Source of the DNA: Bacteroides sp. 43_108
GTDB lineage: Bacteria > Bacteroidota > Bacteroidia > Bacteroidales > Bacteroidaceae
Length of the DNA stretch: 12,526 nucleotides
Direction of reading: 5' to 3'
Assembly: GCA_001915545.1 (NCBI GenBank)
Contig: MNQS01000214.1
Coordinates: forward strand, 1-12,526
The notes under the pieces: generated by a model
The model's database searches: none
What the model was told of the DNA's origin: nothing
What the model saw: the letters and a program-made list of their open reading frames with translations, nothing else
In this document: positions 1 to 7,651 of the stretch, one piece after another
How positions within the stretch are numbered: position 1 is the stretch's first letter
Layout of the letters: each line of letters begins with the position of its first letter
Program-made: the position numbers and the translations under genes

Positions 1-19
1 GAAAATGGGCAATAATAAT

Positions 20-58
20 GGCACATAAAGTGATTATACTCTATCGACTTTATATGCC
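20..58 (-). terminator. Hairpin downstream of the Sel1 gene, possible transcript 3' end
   Basis: Positions 20-31 and 47-58 can form a 12-base-pair stem around a 15-base loop, 20 bases beyond the stop of the Sel1-repeat gene. In a minus-strand RNA every position pairs, including one U-G wobble. In a plus-strand RNA the same position would be a C-A mismatch, which favours function in the minus-strand transcript. The stem is followed by AU-rich sequence but not by a clean U-run, so a canonical Rho-independent terminator is not proven. A second smaller stem (71-78 with 86-93, 7-base loop) overlaps the stop codon and shows the same wobble asymmetry. Confidence 0.4.
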
Positions 59-78
59 ATATTACTTTTTAGGGACAT

Positions 79-804
79 TTACTGAATATCCCTAAAATAG
101 TAAATGGCCTTATCTATATCCTTTTCTACATAATCCGAACCCTTCATGTAAAAAGCTCCAAGTATATTATACATAACTGGTATTCTTGCAAACATCTCAT
201 CCAGATGTTCCATCTCTGGAATATTTTTACCTTCTTTCAATAGGAATATTGTCAACAATATTTTTGCATCAAGATTTCCTTCTGCGACTTGCGATTCCAA
301 AAAAGGAATAAGCTCTGTTGTATCTTTGATTAAGATAATTTCAGTTACCAATCCAAGAAACGGACAACGTTGAGTAATTTCGCTCAGTTGATTGTTGAAA
401 GCTATGCTGTCTTTTTCTTTGTAAGCTTTTTCAATACCACTAAACAATAAACATAAGCCACTGTCATTCATATATTCTTTAAATCTACGTCCTCCGAATT
501 CACCAGCCTGATTATACAAAAACATAGCCATTACATAATCCTGCCCGACTCCCAGACCTGACTCATAAAACCTAGCCAGCTTTTCATAAGCAGTAAATTC
601 TCCTTGTCTTGCCTGTTCTCGATAAACATCAACACTATCTTTCCAATTCACAGAATCTGATGCTATTGATTTCAACGAATTTCCAACATTCAAAAACGGA
701 TGAGCAGAAACATCTGACAACAAAAAAACATTCACCAACAGAAAGAGGCAATATGCCTTAAAATAAAAAACAAGTCTATTCATATTAAAACAATTAAATT
801 TCAT
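79..804 (-). CDS. Exported Sel1-repeat (SLR/TPR-like) protein
   Basis: The product is 241 residues. After a hydrophobic N-terminus (about residues 9-30), a signal peptidase I-like site follows VSA at residues 32-34, so the mature protein should be periplasmic or surface-associated. Residues about 69-104 form a Sel1-like repeat (AYEKLARFYESGLGVG, then the AMFLYNQAG helix). Residues about 209-240 form a second one (YNILGAFYMKG, then DIDKAIYYF). The middle is helical and diverged. Sel1 repeats are alpha-alpha hairpins that mediate protein-protein contacts; no catalytic motif is seen. The protein ends inside the second helix of its last repeat with almost no tail, so late truncation is possible, but no continuing repeat is visible in the 78 bases beyond the stop. 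An internal ATG at 783 (MNRLVFYF) would give a more typical signal peptide and may be the true start. The gene lies 66 bases after the Ig-like gene. Confidence 0.72.
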   Translation of the reverse strand: MKFNCFNMNRLVFYFKAYCLFLLVNVFLLSDVSAHPFLNVGNSLKSIASDSVNWKDSVDVYREQARQGEFTAYEKLARFYESGLGVGQDYVMAMFLYNQAGEFGGRRFKEYMNDSGLCLLFSGIEKAYKEKDSIAFNNQLSEITQRCPFLGLVTEIILIKDTTELIPFLESQVAEGNLDAKILLTIFLLKEGKNIPEMEHLDEMFARIPVMYNILGAFYMKGSDYVEKDIDKAIYYFRDIQ

Positions 805-832
805 TTTTCAAACTTTCGAGAAATACAATTAT

Positions 833-852
833 AACGTACCTTAATAGAGATG
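833..852 (-). promoter_or_regulatory. Copy 1 of shared split motif CATCTCT-N5-GGTACGTT
   Basis: Read on the minus strand, this spot in the 66-base gap before the Sel1 gene shows CATCTCT, five bases, then GGTACGTT. The same two blocks with the same five-base spacing occur upstream of the zinc-ribbon lipoprotein gene at 9917-9936. The GGTACGTT block ends 28 bases before the 804 start codon. The TACGTTAT element is a loose match to the Bacteroidota -7 element TAnnTTTG, but I see no TTTG -33 element at the right distance. Promoter or operator function is inferred only from the repetition and position. Confidence 0.3.
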
Positions 853-870
853 ACTCCGCAGACAAAAATA

Positions 871-2673
871 TCATCGGATTATCACTTTCTTGTATTTATC
901 ATCATACCTGACAATATAAATTCCTTTATCCAGACCAGCAATACAGTCGGTCGTACCAGAATACACCAGCGCTCCATCAGCACGAAACACGCAAACGCTA
1001 AAAACATCATCGAAAATGATTGAAATGTCCTCTACTCTAACGCAACAAGGTTCTTCGCCTATAGTATGTATGCCTGCAGATACCTTATTTGCCGACAGAT
1101 TATAATACAATGTCTCCAACATTCCGTTCTCCCATTTTTCAGATTTCTCATTCCATGCAAAAGATGCAACATAGAAATCTTCAATCATTATACTACCATC
1201 ATCCCTCATTCTGAAATGCCATTTATCGCTCCAATCGTTATCATCTTCATCGAAAACATATATGGCATAAAGAGGAAAATCTTTACCGGCACTTTTCAGT
1301 ATATTATAATAAGAAATATCTATCGTTGCCGTTCCATCTCCATTATCAAGCAAAAGAAATCCACCGTCATTGTACGCTGTCAAATCCTCCCCGAACATTG
1401 AAGTTACAAAATAGCTGTCATTTTTGTTCTCAATCGTCATCTCAAAATCATCACTATATTCCTGCGTTGGATTACCTATAACATGATTTGATGCCACAAT
1501 ATAGTGTCCACTCCAATCCGTAAAAACAACATCTGCCCGTTTTTTAACAGTCACAGCACACGAAGCGACCAGTTCGTTTACCGTTTTTACAAAAATTCTT
1601 GCGCAGCCTTCACTCAATGCAGTCACTGTTCCATCTGCAGAAACATTTACAACTTTTTCATCATCAATCATCCACACCAGCGTTTTATCTGTTGCCTCTT
1701 CAGGGCTTATATCAACTTTGAGTTGAAATGTTTCACCCTCATAAAGCGTCAATTCATCAGCATTGAGAACAATAGCTTCCGGTTCAATATACGAATCGAC
1801 ACTTACCCTGCACGTTGCATATTCTCCACTTCCATCTTGTGCCTTACAGAAAACAGTTGCAGTTCCGGAATATTTTGCCGTAACAGTTCCGTCAGAAGCA
1901 ACAGCTGCTACAGAAGGATTATCTGATGACCAATGTAAACTTTTATTTGTTGCTGTAGAAGGATAAACTGCAGCATTCAATTGTATAGTTTCTCCTGCAT
2001 TAAGAGACAAATCTGTTCTATCCAGAGATATGCTTGACACGTAAACAACGGCCGGCTCAACTGTCAGACGACAAACATCAGAACATCCGCTTCCGTCCGC
2101 CGCACGACAAGTTATCGTAGCCGAACCGGTGTTCTTTGCTGTTACCAACCCACGACTGTCAACATATGCAACAGACGTGTTGCTGCTTGACCAGTTTACA
2201 TTTCTGTTTGTGGCATTGGTAGGGTATACATCTGCTGTGAGCTGCAAAGTACTTCCTTCTGTCAACTGTGCGCTTGACCTATTCAGCGATACTCTTGTTA
2301 CACTGACAGATGTGGATTTAACCTCTACCGTATAATAAAAATCCATTGTACGGTAGAAACCATCAATAACATAACTGCACTTGAAGTATACCTTGCAAGA
2401 AGACGTTGGTTTTATTCCTTTTATTCTGGCGTAATTCTGAGTCGAACTTGTAACAATCACATATGAACTGTTATCCGAAGTCCATGAATAACTCAAAACT
2501 CTGGAATATCTGAGTGTCCGTTGATAGACATCGGCCAAATATATTGTAGCAGTCTTTCCTTCATAAACCTCTGCTTCGCCAGCTTTAGCTGAAGCAAATA
2601 CATGCTGGCCACCACTAAACATCAATGCTAATATAAGCATTACAAATCTCATTACTACACAAAAATTTCTCAT
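871..2673 (-). CDS. Secreted Ig-like (Big_2) repeat protein with T9SS-type C-terminal domain
   Basis: The product is 600 residues. Residues 1-28 look like a signal peptide (hydrophobic core 10-20, then VFASA). Residues about 30-118 resemble a first divergent beta-sandwich. Three canonical Big_2 (BID_2, intimin/invasin-type) Ig-like domains follow at about 124-206, 211-294 and 298-377. Each has the hallmark order: Leu-rich strand, GET/GST, QL-A-V-P--AT, W-S-N-SVA-V, DG-VTA, G-A-I. Residues about 380-545 are an unassigned beta-rich region with many acidic and aromatic residues (DEDDNDWSDKW at 474-484). Residues about 546-600 resemble a type A T9SS sorting domain, with ADGALVYSG and a closing LDKGIYIVRYDDKYKKVIIR. 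The likely fate is export through the inner membrane by Sec and then surface display or release. Its role, perhaps adhesion or glycan binding, is not shown. The gene starts 86 bases after the Tyr-rich repeat gene. An internal Met at residue 8 is an alternative start. Confidence 0.8.
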   Translation of the reverse strand: MRNFCVVMRFVMLILALMFSGGQHVFASAKAGEAEVYEGKTATIYLADVYQRTLRYSRVLSYSWTSDNSSYVIVTSSTQNYARIKGIKPTSSCKVYFKCSYVIDGFYRTMDFYYTVEVKSTSVSVTRVSLNRSSAQLTEGSTLQLTADVYPTNATNRNVNWSSSNTSVAYVDSRGLVTAKNTGSATITCRAADGSGCSDVCRLTVEPAVVYVSSISLDRTDLSLNAGETIQLNAAVYPSTATNKSLHWSSDNPSVAAVASDGTVTAKYSGTATVFCKAQDGSGEYATCRVSVDSYIEPEAIVLNADELTLYEGETFQLKVDISPEEATDKTLVWMIDDEKVVNVSADGTVTALSEGCARIFVKTVNELVASCAVTVKKRADVVFTDWSGHYIVASNHVIGNPTQEYSDDFEMTIENKNDSYFVTSMFGEDLTAYNDGGFLLLDNGDGTATIDISYYNILKSAGKDFPLYAIYVFDEDDNDWSDKWHFRMRDDGSIMIEDFYVASFAWNEKSEKWENGMLETLYYNLSANKVSAGIHTIGEEPCCVRVEDISIIFDDVFSVCVFRADGALVYSGTTDCIAGLDKGIYIVRYDDKYKKVIIR

Positions 2674-2759
2674 AGAATGCGGTTAATTTATACTGTTATA
2701 CTTTTGATTCCGAAATATTAATGTTGCTATACGCGGGTACGTAATCAAAAAAATTACAT

Positions 2760-3116
2760 CTATTCAGCCTTCTGAAACATAATTTTTGCCTTCCGCATAT
2801 AATATTGAGAACGTTCACGTGCATTTTCTGCGTATCTGGAATTAGTCTCAGCTTTCTCAGTTGCATCGGCAGCCCATCGCTGATATGTTTTCACCTTATC
2901 ATAATTTTGATGTTTAGAATAGTATTCAGCCTCGCGCAGATATCCCTGAGCTCTTCGATTATAATACTCAACCTCACGTTCATATTTCATAGCTTGCCTT
3001 GTGTAATATTCTGCCTCATTCTGATATTTATTCGCCATTCTCATATAATAACTATCTTGCCCAGAAACATGTAGGCCTCCCCAAAGCAACAATAAGCAAA
3101 TCAAAAAATGTTTCAT
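2760..3116 (-). CDS. Exported Tyr-rich 14-residue-repeat helical protein
   Basis: The product is 118 residues, and I do not recognise a named family. Residues 1-19 form a signal peptide (MKHF, a Leu-rich core, cleavage near VSG). The mature part contains a 14-residue repeat with the pattern x-Y-Y-x-R-x-A-x-x-Y-x-x-E-A/V at 22-35, 36-49 and 50-63, a partial copy from 64 and a related unit at about 104-118. Fourteen residues is two heptads, so a long amphipathic helix or coiled coil is expected, with Tyr pairs and Arg/Glu on regular faces. No Cys remains in the mature part, and there is no enzyme motif. The start codon overlaps the upstream stop by four bases (ATGA), indicating translational coupling to the YbjN-like gene. 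It could be a periplasmic scaffold or an envelope-binding protein; nothing in the sequence decides this. Confidence 0.75.
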   Translation of the reverse strand: MKHFLICLLLLWGGLHVSGQDSYYMRMANKYQNEAEYYTRQAMKYEREVEYYNRRAQGYLREAEYYSKHQNYDKVKTYQRWAADATEKAETNSRYAENARERSQYYMRKAKIMFQKAE

Positions 3117-3496
3117 ATCCGATTCAATTTATCTATCAAATACTGTGAAGCAAAGTCAAGCGCATTTATTATATGAGGAACAATAGTTTCGTATCGCTCC
3201 CCTTCCACAATCTTATGATCATACCCCAAAGAGACACTCCCGCACTCAAGCACGACAACCTTGATATATTTGACATTCCTGTTTGTTTCGTTTATTGCAG
3301 CAGTAAGTCTTGCCTCATCATAATCTGAAGCATAAAACAAATGCGGTATGCTAAAACGTATCAAATCTTTACCATTGCTCTTTGTGTAAAAGAAATGCTT
3401 TTCATTAAATATAAAATGCCACCCAAGAGGAGACATATACTCCGCATTTCCGCACACTTTCTTGATTACATCAACTATTTCAAATTCATTCTCCAT
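3113..3496 (-). CDS. YbjN-like (type III secretion chaperone-fold) small protein
   Basis: The product is 127 residues with no signal peptide or membrane segment, so it should be cytosolic. Residues about 24-40 hold alternating strands (GWHFIF, KHFFYT). Residues 59-75 form a helix (YDEARLTAAINETNRNV), 76-93 are strands (KYIKVVVLECGSVSLGYDH) and 101-125 form a long C-terminal helix (YETIVPHIINALDFASQYL). This alpha-beta order, with a helix leading into KY-KV and GSV-L-Y and then a helix rich in I/L/F, resembles the YbjN/type III secretion chaperone-like fold. I assign it by pattern, not by an identified catalytic residue. It is the first gene after the terminator that ends the CHAT transcript, and it overlaps the next gene by four bases. 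A role as helper or chaperone for the exported repeat protein encoded next is possible but is inference. Confidence 0.6.
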   Translation of the reverse strand: MENEFEIVDVIKKVCGNAEYMSPLGWHFIFNEKHFFYTKSNGKDLIRFSIPHLFYASDYDEARLTAAINETNRNVKYIKVVVLECGSVSLGYDHKIVEGERYETIVPHIINALDFASQYLIDKLNRI

Positions 3497-3562
3497 AACA
3501 TACTAAAGATTATTTACCTTTTATGATAAAAGAGCGAAAATTGTAACCAATCCTATCACCAT

Positions 3563-3604
3563 ATAAACACAAAATAGGCCGCGTCGAACATTTCCGGCAC
3601 GGCC
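3563..3604 (-). terminator. Rho-independent terminator after the TPR-CHAT gene
   Basis: In minus-strand RNA, positions 3604 down to 3577 form a GC-rich hairpin. GGCCG pairs with CGGCC, and the stem continues through a U-G, a G-C, one C-A mismatch, C-G, G-C and a G-U pair around a short loop. It is followed directly by UAUUUUGUGUUUAU. The hairpin lies about 80 bases after the CHAT stop codon at 3684, and it is the clearest terminator in the window. It separates the caspase/sigma/CHAT unit from the YbjN-like gene cluster. The remaining bases to the 3496 start must hold the next promoter, but I cannot see a convincing TTTG/TAnnTTTG pair there. Confidence 0.75.
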
Positions 3605-3683
3605 AATTTCGTATGAAGCACAATAAATATCAGAATAGTCAAAACATACTGCTAAAAAATATATACCAAGCAAACACGTACAA

Positions 3684-6600
3684 TCAATCCAGCATTACGA
3701 ATGGCGCCCAATAAAACGCTTCAGGATAAAGTTTGCGTATATAATTTTTAGCTCGTTCAAATGCTGTACGTTTATTCCATTTATTCTTCTTGTCTACTAA
3801 CTCTTCATAAAATTTAATCATAAAATCACGCGCAACATTGTCATCAACATTCCATAATGTCATAACTATGGTTTGCGCACCGGCTTTTTTAAATGCACGC
3901 TGCAACCCATACAAACCTTCTGACGTTGCTTTTCCTTGTCCAGATTTACATGCAGACAAAACGACCATTTCCAGCCCATTCAAATCCAACATTGAAATGT
4001 CATTGGCAGTCAAAATGCCTCCCAAAGAACCTTTAGGCAATTCTCTACCCAACCATGCGACATTACCGCCAGACAAGACCAAACCAGAAAGAAACATTGC
4101 ATCACGGTATCCTTTTAAATATTCATTGTGCAAGGCTTCTTCTGGAGTATAATAGAAACCGTGAGTAGCCAAAAGCAATAAATCCGGTGCACACCCGCTC
4201 ATACTAACAAAAGACTCTGCAGTGCCGTCAGTCTTCGTATAAGGAGTTACATCAAAATTATTCTTTTCCAATATTTCTGCAACAGCTTCTACTTCCTGCA
4301 AAGACCCAGGTAGACTTATCAATACAGAATCACCTCTAACTAAATTTCCACGCAATGCAAAAGTCATAGGCAACTTATATTCCTTAGCATCTTCGACCAT
4401 TTCTTTTGTATCCATATCATAATCAAGTCCACCATACAACACTGCTGTCGGCTTAGTTTTAGAGATATTTAAAGATGCCTGATAACGCATCAGCTCACGT
4501 GCTGATGACAAACGTATGAAATTATAATGGTCGCCCAATAGACTTCCATCTTCCAGAGGAATAGACTCCAAAGATATCTGAAACAATAGCTGAGAAGGGA
4601 CATAATAGACAGTTGAACCTTCAACAACATATTCAGACAAAGGCTTCCAAAGTATCTGACGAATCTTAGAAGCATAAGGCTCTTCATAAAAGCAATCCGG
4701 TTCTTTCAAATATAAAGAATCGATATTACTTTCAGAAAAAAGAAGTTTCAGCAGAGGATATTTTTGTTTCTTATTTATAACAAAAGCCGCGTATTTACGT
4801 CCTTGCGATTCTGAGACGAAGTCTGTAAAATCTATCAATATATCATTTGTTCCCAACTTATCTTTAACGGCGTCATAATCAATATCCATAAACTCAGTTA
4901 TGTCACCGTAGTCGCGACACGTTGAAACAAGCTTTTTACTTAACATATCTATCTTAGCCGACATCTCAGTAATACTATCAGAATTTGCCTCAAAGTCTTT
5001 CTCTAGTTCTTTTACCCGCGAACGCATAGCGGCAATTAGAGAAAAAGTTTCCAAAGCCTTTTCGTTGCCACTATTCTTTATGACATCAAAAGCTGAACGG
5101 TCCGACTCCAAAAGAAAGGCTTTAGACAAAATCAATGCATCATAACAAGATTGTGTAAACTCTGTTTGGTTTCTATCGGCCTTAATAGCAAAAGGCGCCA
5201 TATTTATAAGCATACCGGATATCTCTGACCAAAAACCGTCACGTTCTGCAGTTGTTAAATACGGCAACTTGTTTTTCAGTTCTGCTTTCAAAATGGCAAC
5301 TGATTGAATATAATCACGGCATGCTTCATCAAGGTGGCCGGCAAAAGCCTCAGCATTGGCCTGATAGTTAAGAGCATTTATATATTCAATATTGTTTTCA
5401 CCATATAGTCCCTTTATTCGTTCTGCGTATAAGGTATACAAACGTTCTGACTCATCATAATGTCCAAGTTTGTGTTCCATGCCACCAATCAAAGGAAGAA
5501 GTCTTATACGGTTACCATCTGTTTCCGGGTATTTTGCAGCCAGCAAGCTGTCAACTTCCTTATAATAGGCCAAAGCCTTATCATATTCTTTGAACATGCT
5601 GTAGCACATGGCACTTGTTGTATAATAAGAATAAGCTTTTAGTGGGTCAAGTTGCATTTTAAGTATTAAAGACATTGAGTCCAATGCCTCAACGCATTTA
5701 TCTTTGTTCCCCATCAACTTATAGACTCCAGCTATTGCATGATAGGACATGTAATAATCGGCATCGTTGGGCTTTATCAATTTATGCTCTTCTTCCACAC
5801 ACAAATCTGCAAAGTTTAAAGCTTGCTTATAATCACCGACTGCAATATATAAATCACGCAACCTCAAATAATGTACAAATCTGTCGCTTGTCATCATATT
5901 TCCCGTTTGCCTCACATATTCGTCGTTTTTTCTATACCAGAGTTCCGCAAGCTTCAAATTTCCCTGTGACTTAGCCTGGTCACCTCTGTAAATATTGTAT
6001 TCAAACTTTACTTTTGCATCATCGGTTACAGAAACTAAAGAATCCATCAAAAGCGCCAAGCGTCCTTCTTCTTCTGTATCACCCAATATAGAATTCAAAG
6101 TTTCTAGCTTTATCAATATTGACAACAGCTTAGCCTTGTCATCTGTTTCCTCCGCAAGAATTTGTGCCGATTGATACTCGGCCAAAGCCTTTTGCATGTC
6201 ATATTTGCAGTAATATATTTCTGCAATATTGCATAATGTATTTATCTCATCTTTGACCTGACCTATTTTTCTATATTCTTGAAGAGCTTGTTCCATACAG
6301 ACAAGAGCGCTGTCATATTCTTGTCCAATCATATATGCACAGCCTTCGAAATACCAAGTCATAGGGATTTTAGGCTCAATATACTTTTTAAGCATTTCAT
6401 TTGCAAATGGCAATATTTCCTCCAGAATCGTTCTTGCTTTTTGCAGGTTAGCAGAATTATCACGGTCGATAAAATCACATGCGTACATGCAACCACTATA
6501 AGCATATTTGAAATATAGATTTGCTTTTACAGAATCTGCAATATTGCTTTGCATTACATTACGCGCCAAAAGATATGAGTTTTTATAATCTTCAGCTTTA

Positions 6601-6854
6601 AAACTAAATGTACAAGCAACAATCTGGCTGTATAGATAAATATTCTTTTCTTCTTCTGTTTGTTGTTTCTCCGTACTACGACTTATAACATTCAGAAGTT
6701 CCAATGCTTCATCATATTTTTTGTTTTGACCAAGCATCAAAGCACGGGTCATGGCCCCTTCAAGCTCGGCCTTTGTCAATACTTGCGCCTTAGCAATACT
6801 GCATGAGACGATAAAACAAAACAATATAACTGATTTTACAATTGCATTTACCAT
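3684..6854 (-). CDS. Exported TPR-CHAT caspase-fold protein
   Basis: The product is 1056 residues. Residues 1-23 form a signal peptide (hydrophobic 8-20, cleavage after AKA), so the protein is predicted to act in the periplasm or beyond. About residues 30-530 are tandem TPR-like helical pairs, for example KYDEALELLN at 46-55, EYDSALVCMEQAL at 179-191, DMQKALAEYQSA at 219-230, DYKQALNFAD at 341-350, EYDKALAYYKEVDSL at 423-437 and HYDESERLYTLY at 465-476. A linker with a probable coiled coil follows (about 605-645). The C-terminal CHAT domain spans about 670-1056. It carries the caspase-clan dyad: His898 in LLATHGF and Cys969 in LSACKSG, followed by SEGLYGLQRAF, GA-TI-MTLW-V-D and the usual ending YWAPFVMLD. 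CHAT domains are clan CD proteases normally gated by their TPR partner region. The gene starts 3 bases after the anti-sigma-like gene and ends at a terminator. Its substrate is unknown, and an inactive-scaffold role is unlikely because both catalytic residues are present. Confidence 0.9.
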   Translation of the reverse strand: MVNAIVKSVILFCFIVSCSIAKAQVLTKAELEGAMTRALMLGQNKKYDEALELLNVISRSTEKQQTEEEKNIYLYSQIVACTFSFKAEDYKNSYLLARNVMQSNIADSVKANLYFKYAYSGCMYACDFIDRDNSANLQKARTILEEILPFANEMLKKYIEPKIPMTWYFEGCAYMIGQEYDSALVCMEQALQEYRKIGQVKDEINTLCNIAEIYYCKYDMQKALAEYQSAQILAEETDDKAKLLSILIKLETLNSILGDTEEEGRLALLMDSLVSVTDDAKVKFEYNIYRGDQAKSQGNLKLAELWYRKNDEYVRQTGNMMTSDRFVHYLRLRDLYIAVGDYKQALNFADLCVEEEHKLIKPNDADYYMSYHAIAGVYKLMGNKDKCVEALDSMSLILKMQLDPLKAYSYYTTSAMCYSMFKEYDKALAYYKEVDSLLAAKYPETDGNRIRLLPLIGGMEHKLGHYDESERLYTLYAERIKGLYGENNIEYINALNYQANAEAFAGHLDEACRDYIQSVAILKAELKNKLPYLTTAERDGFWSEISGMLINMAPFAIKADRNQTEFTQSCYDALILSKAFLLESDRSAFDVIKNSGNEKALETFSLIAAMRSRVKELEKDFEANSDSITEMSAKIDMLSKKLVSTCRDYGDITEFMDIDYDAVKDKLGTNDILIDFTDFVSESQGRKYAAFVINKKQKYPLLKLLFSESNIDSLYLKEPDCFYEEPYASKIRQILWKPLSEYVVEGSTVYYVPSQLLFQISLESIPLEDGSLLGDHYNFIRLSSARELMRYQASLNISKTKPTAVLYGGLDYDMDTKEMVEDAKEYKLPMTFALRGNLVRGDSVLISLPGSLQEVEAVAEILEKNNFDVTPYTKTDGTAESFVSMSGCAPDLLLLATHGFYYTPEEALHNEYLKGYRDAMFLSGLVLSGGNVAWLGRELPKGSLGGILTANDISMLDLNGLEMVVLSACKSGQGKATSEGLYGLQRAFKKAGAQTIVMTLWNVDDNVARDFMIKFYEELVDKKNKWNKRTAFERAKNYIRKLYPEAFYWAPFVMLD

Positions 6855-6857
6855 ATA

Positions 6858-7640
6858 TCATTCATTTAGCATAACATTATAAAGCGAATCTGCCTTCTCC
6901 TTATATTCTCCCGGCGCCTTTCTTATCTGTTCAAGCAAAGTTTTTGCGTCATCATTACGGCCCAATCCGATATAAGCATAGACTTTCAACCAAGACAAAT
7001 CATCAAGACGCATTTTCTTCTGCATTCGTTCATACTCCAATTGTTCGTGCATTTCGTCATAAACAGAATCATTTACATTATAACAAATATCTGATAATTC
7101 AGACATCTTCATTTCTTTCTCATATTCTTCAATCAACGCCAGAGCCTCTTTATAGTTTCCCTTTTTAATGACTTCCTGAATTTCATATAAATCACCAGCA
7201 CCTCTAGCTGTATTTTCTGACAGGATATTACCACTAAATACAATATCCGGTTCTCGGTTAAACGGATTTATGACGAACAGTCCGACAAGAATGACGGCAG
7301 CTATTCCAGATACCCAGTACCAGATCTTTCGTTTAGGCTTTGATTCTTCTTTAGACGCAACATCCAGATGAGGTACTACTGCATCATATTTAATATCAGA
7401 GCAAGCAGAAGCTAATTCACGTTCTACTGTTCGTTCCTGCTCAATCTCCTCATCCCACTGCTCCATCAGTTCATCCAACATAGCCTGCTCGCATACCGAT
7501 TCTTTTACAAGCTTTGTATAGTTATACTGTTCACGCAGTTCTACATTTGTTTCAAGTTCTTTCTCAAACAATATCTTATCGTCTTCGGACATGCGTCCAA
7601 GAACATAATCATCTATTCGGTCCTGAAGTTTATTATCCAT
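6858..7640 (-). CDS. Membrane anti-sigma-like protein with periplasmic TPR-like tail
   Basis: The product is 260 residues. The N-terminal part (about 1-90) is cytosolic and begins with DRIDDYVLGRMSEDDKILFEKEL, the sequence style of Bacteroidota anti-sigma factors. The zinc-binding His-x3-Cys-x2-Cys signature of ZAS anti-sigma factors is absent. Residues 101-105 are basic (KPKRK) and one membrane helix spans about 106-124. The remaining 135 or so residues should be periplasmic. They hold TPR-like helices at about 150-174 (GNYKEALALIEEYEKE) and 212-257 (GRNDDAKTLLEQIRK). It lies 11 bases after the sigma gene and 3 bases before the CHAT gene, so co-expression is very likely. By analogy with ECF partners, it probably holds the sigma factor at the inner membrane and senses a periplasmic state. 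A TPR-TPR contact with the CHAT protein is an inference worth testing. Confidence 0.75.
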   Translation of the reverse strand: MDNKLQDRIDDYVLGRMSEDDKILFEKELETNVELREQYNYTKLVKESVCEQAMLDELMEQWDEEIEQERTVERELASACSDIKYDAVVPHLDVASKEESKPKRKIWYWVSGIAAVILVGLFVINPFNREPDIVFSGNILSENTARGAGDLYEIQEVIKKGNYKEALALIEEYEKEMKMSELSDICYNVNDSVYDEMHEQLEYERMQKKMRLDDLSWLKVYAYIGLGRNDDAKTLLEQIRKAPGEYKEKADSLYNVMLNE

Positions 7641-7651
7641 ATCATGTAAAA

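Noticed and set aside
1504..1926. Plus-strand frames such as this one, and others opposite the Ig-like, CHAT, anti-sigma and caspase genes
   Set aside because: They are antisense to well-supported genes and their products are Cys/Ser/His/Ile-rich with no domain pattern, as expected of shadow frames.
2725..2745. GGTACG-like sequence before the Ig-like gene as a third copy of the shared motif
   Set aside because: Only a GTACG core is present, in the opposite orientation, and the CATCTCT block is missing.
3684..6854. TPR-CHAT as a Craspase-type (Csx29) CRISPR effector partner
   Set aside because: No gRAMP/Cas7-11 gene and no CRISPR array is in the window, and the protein has a signal peptide, which does not fit a cytosolic CRISPR protease.
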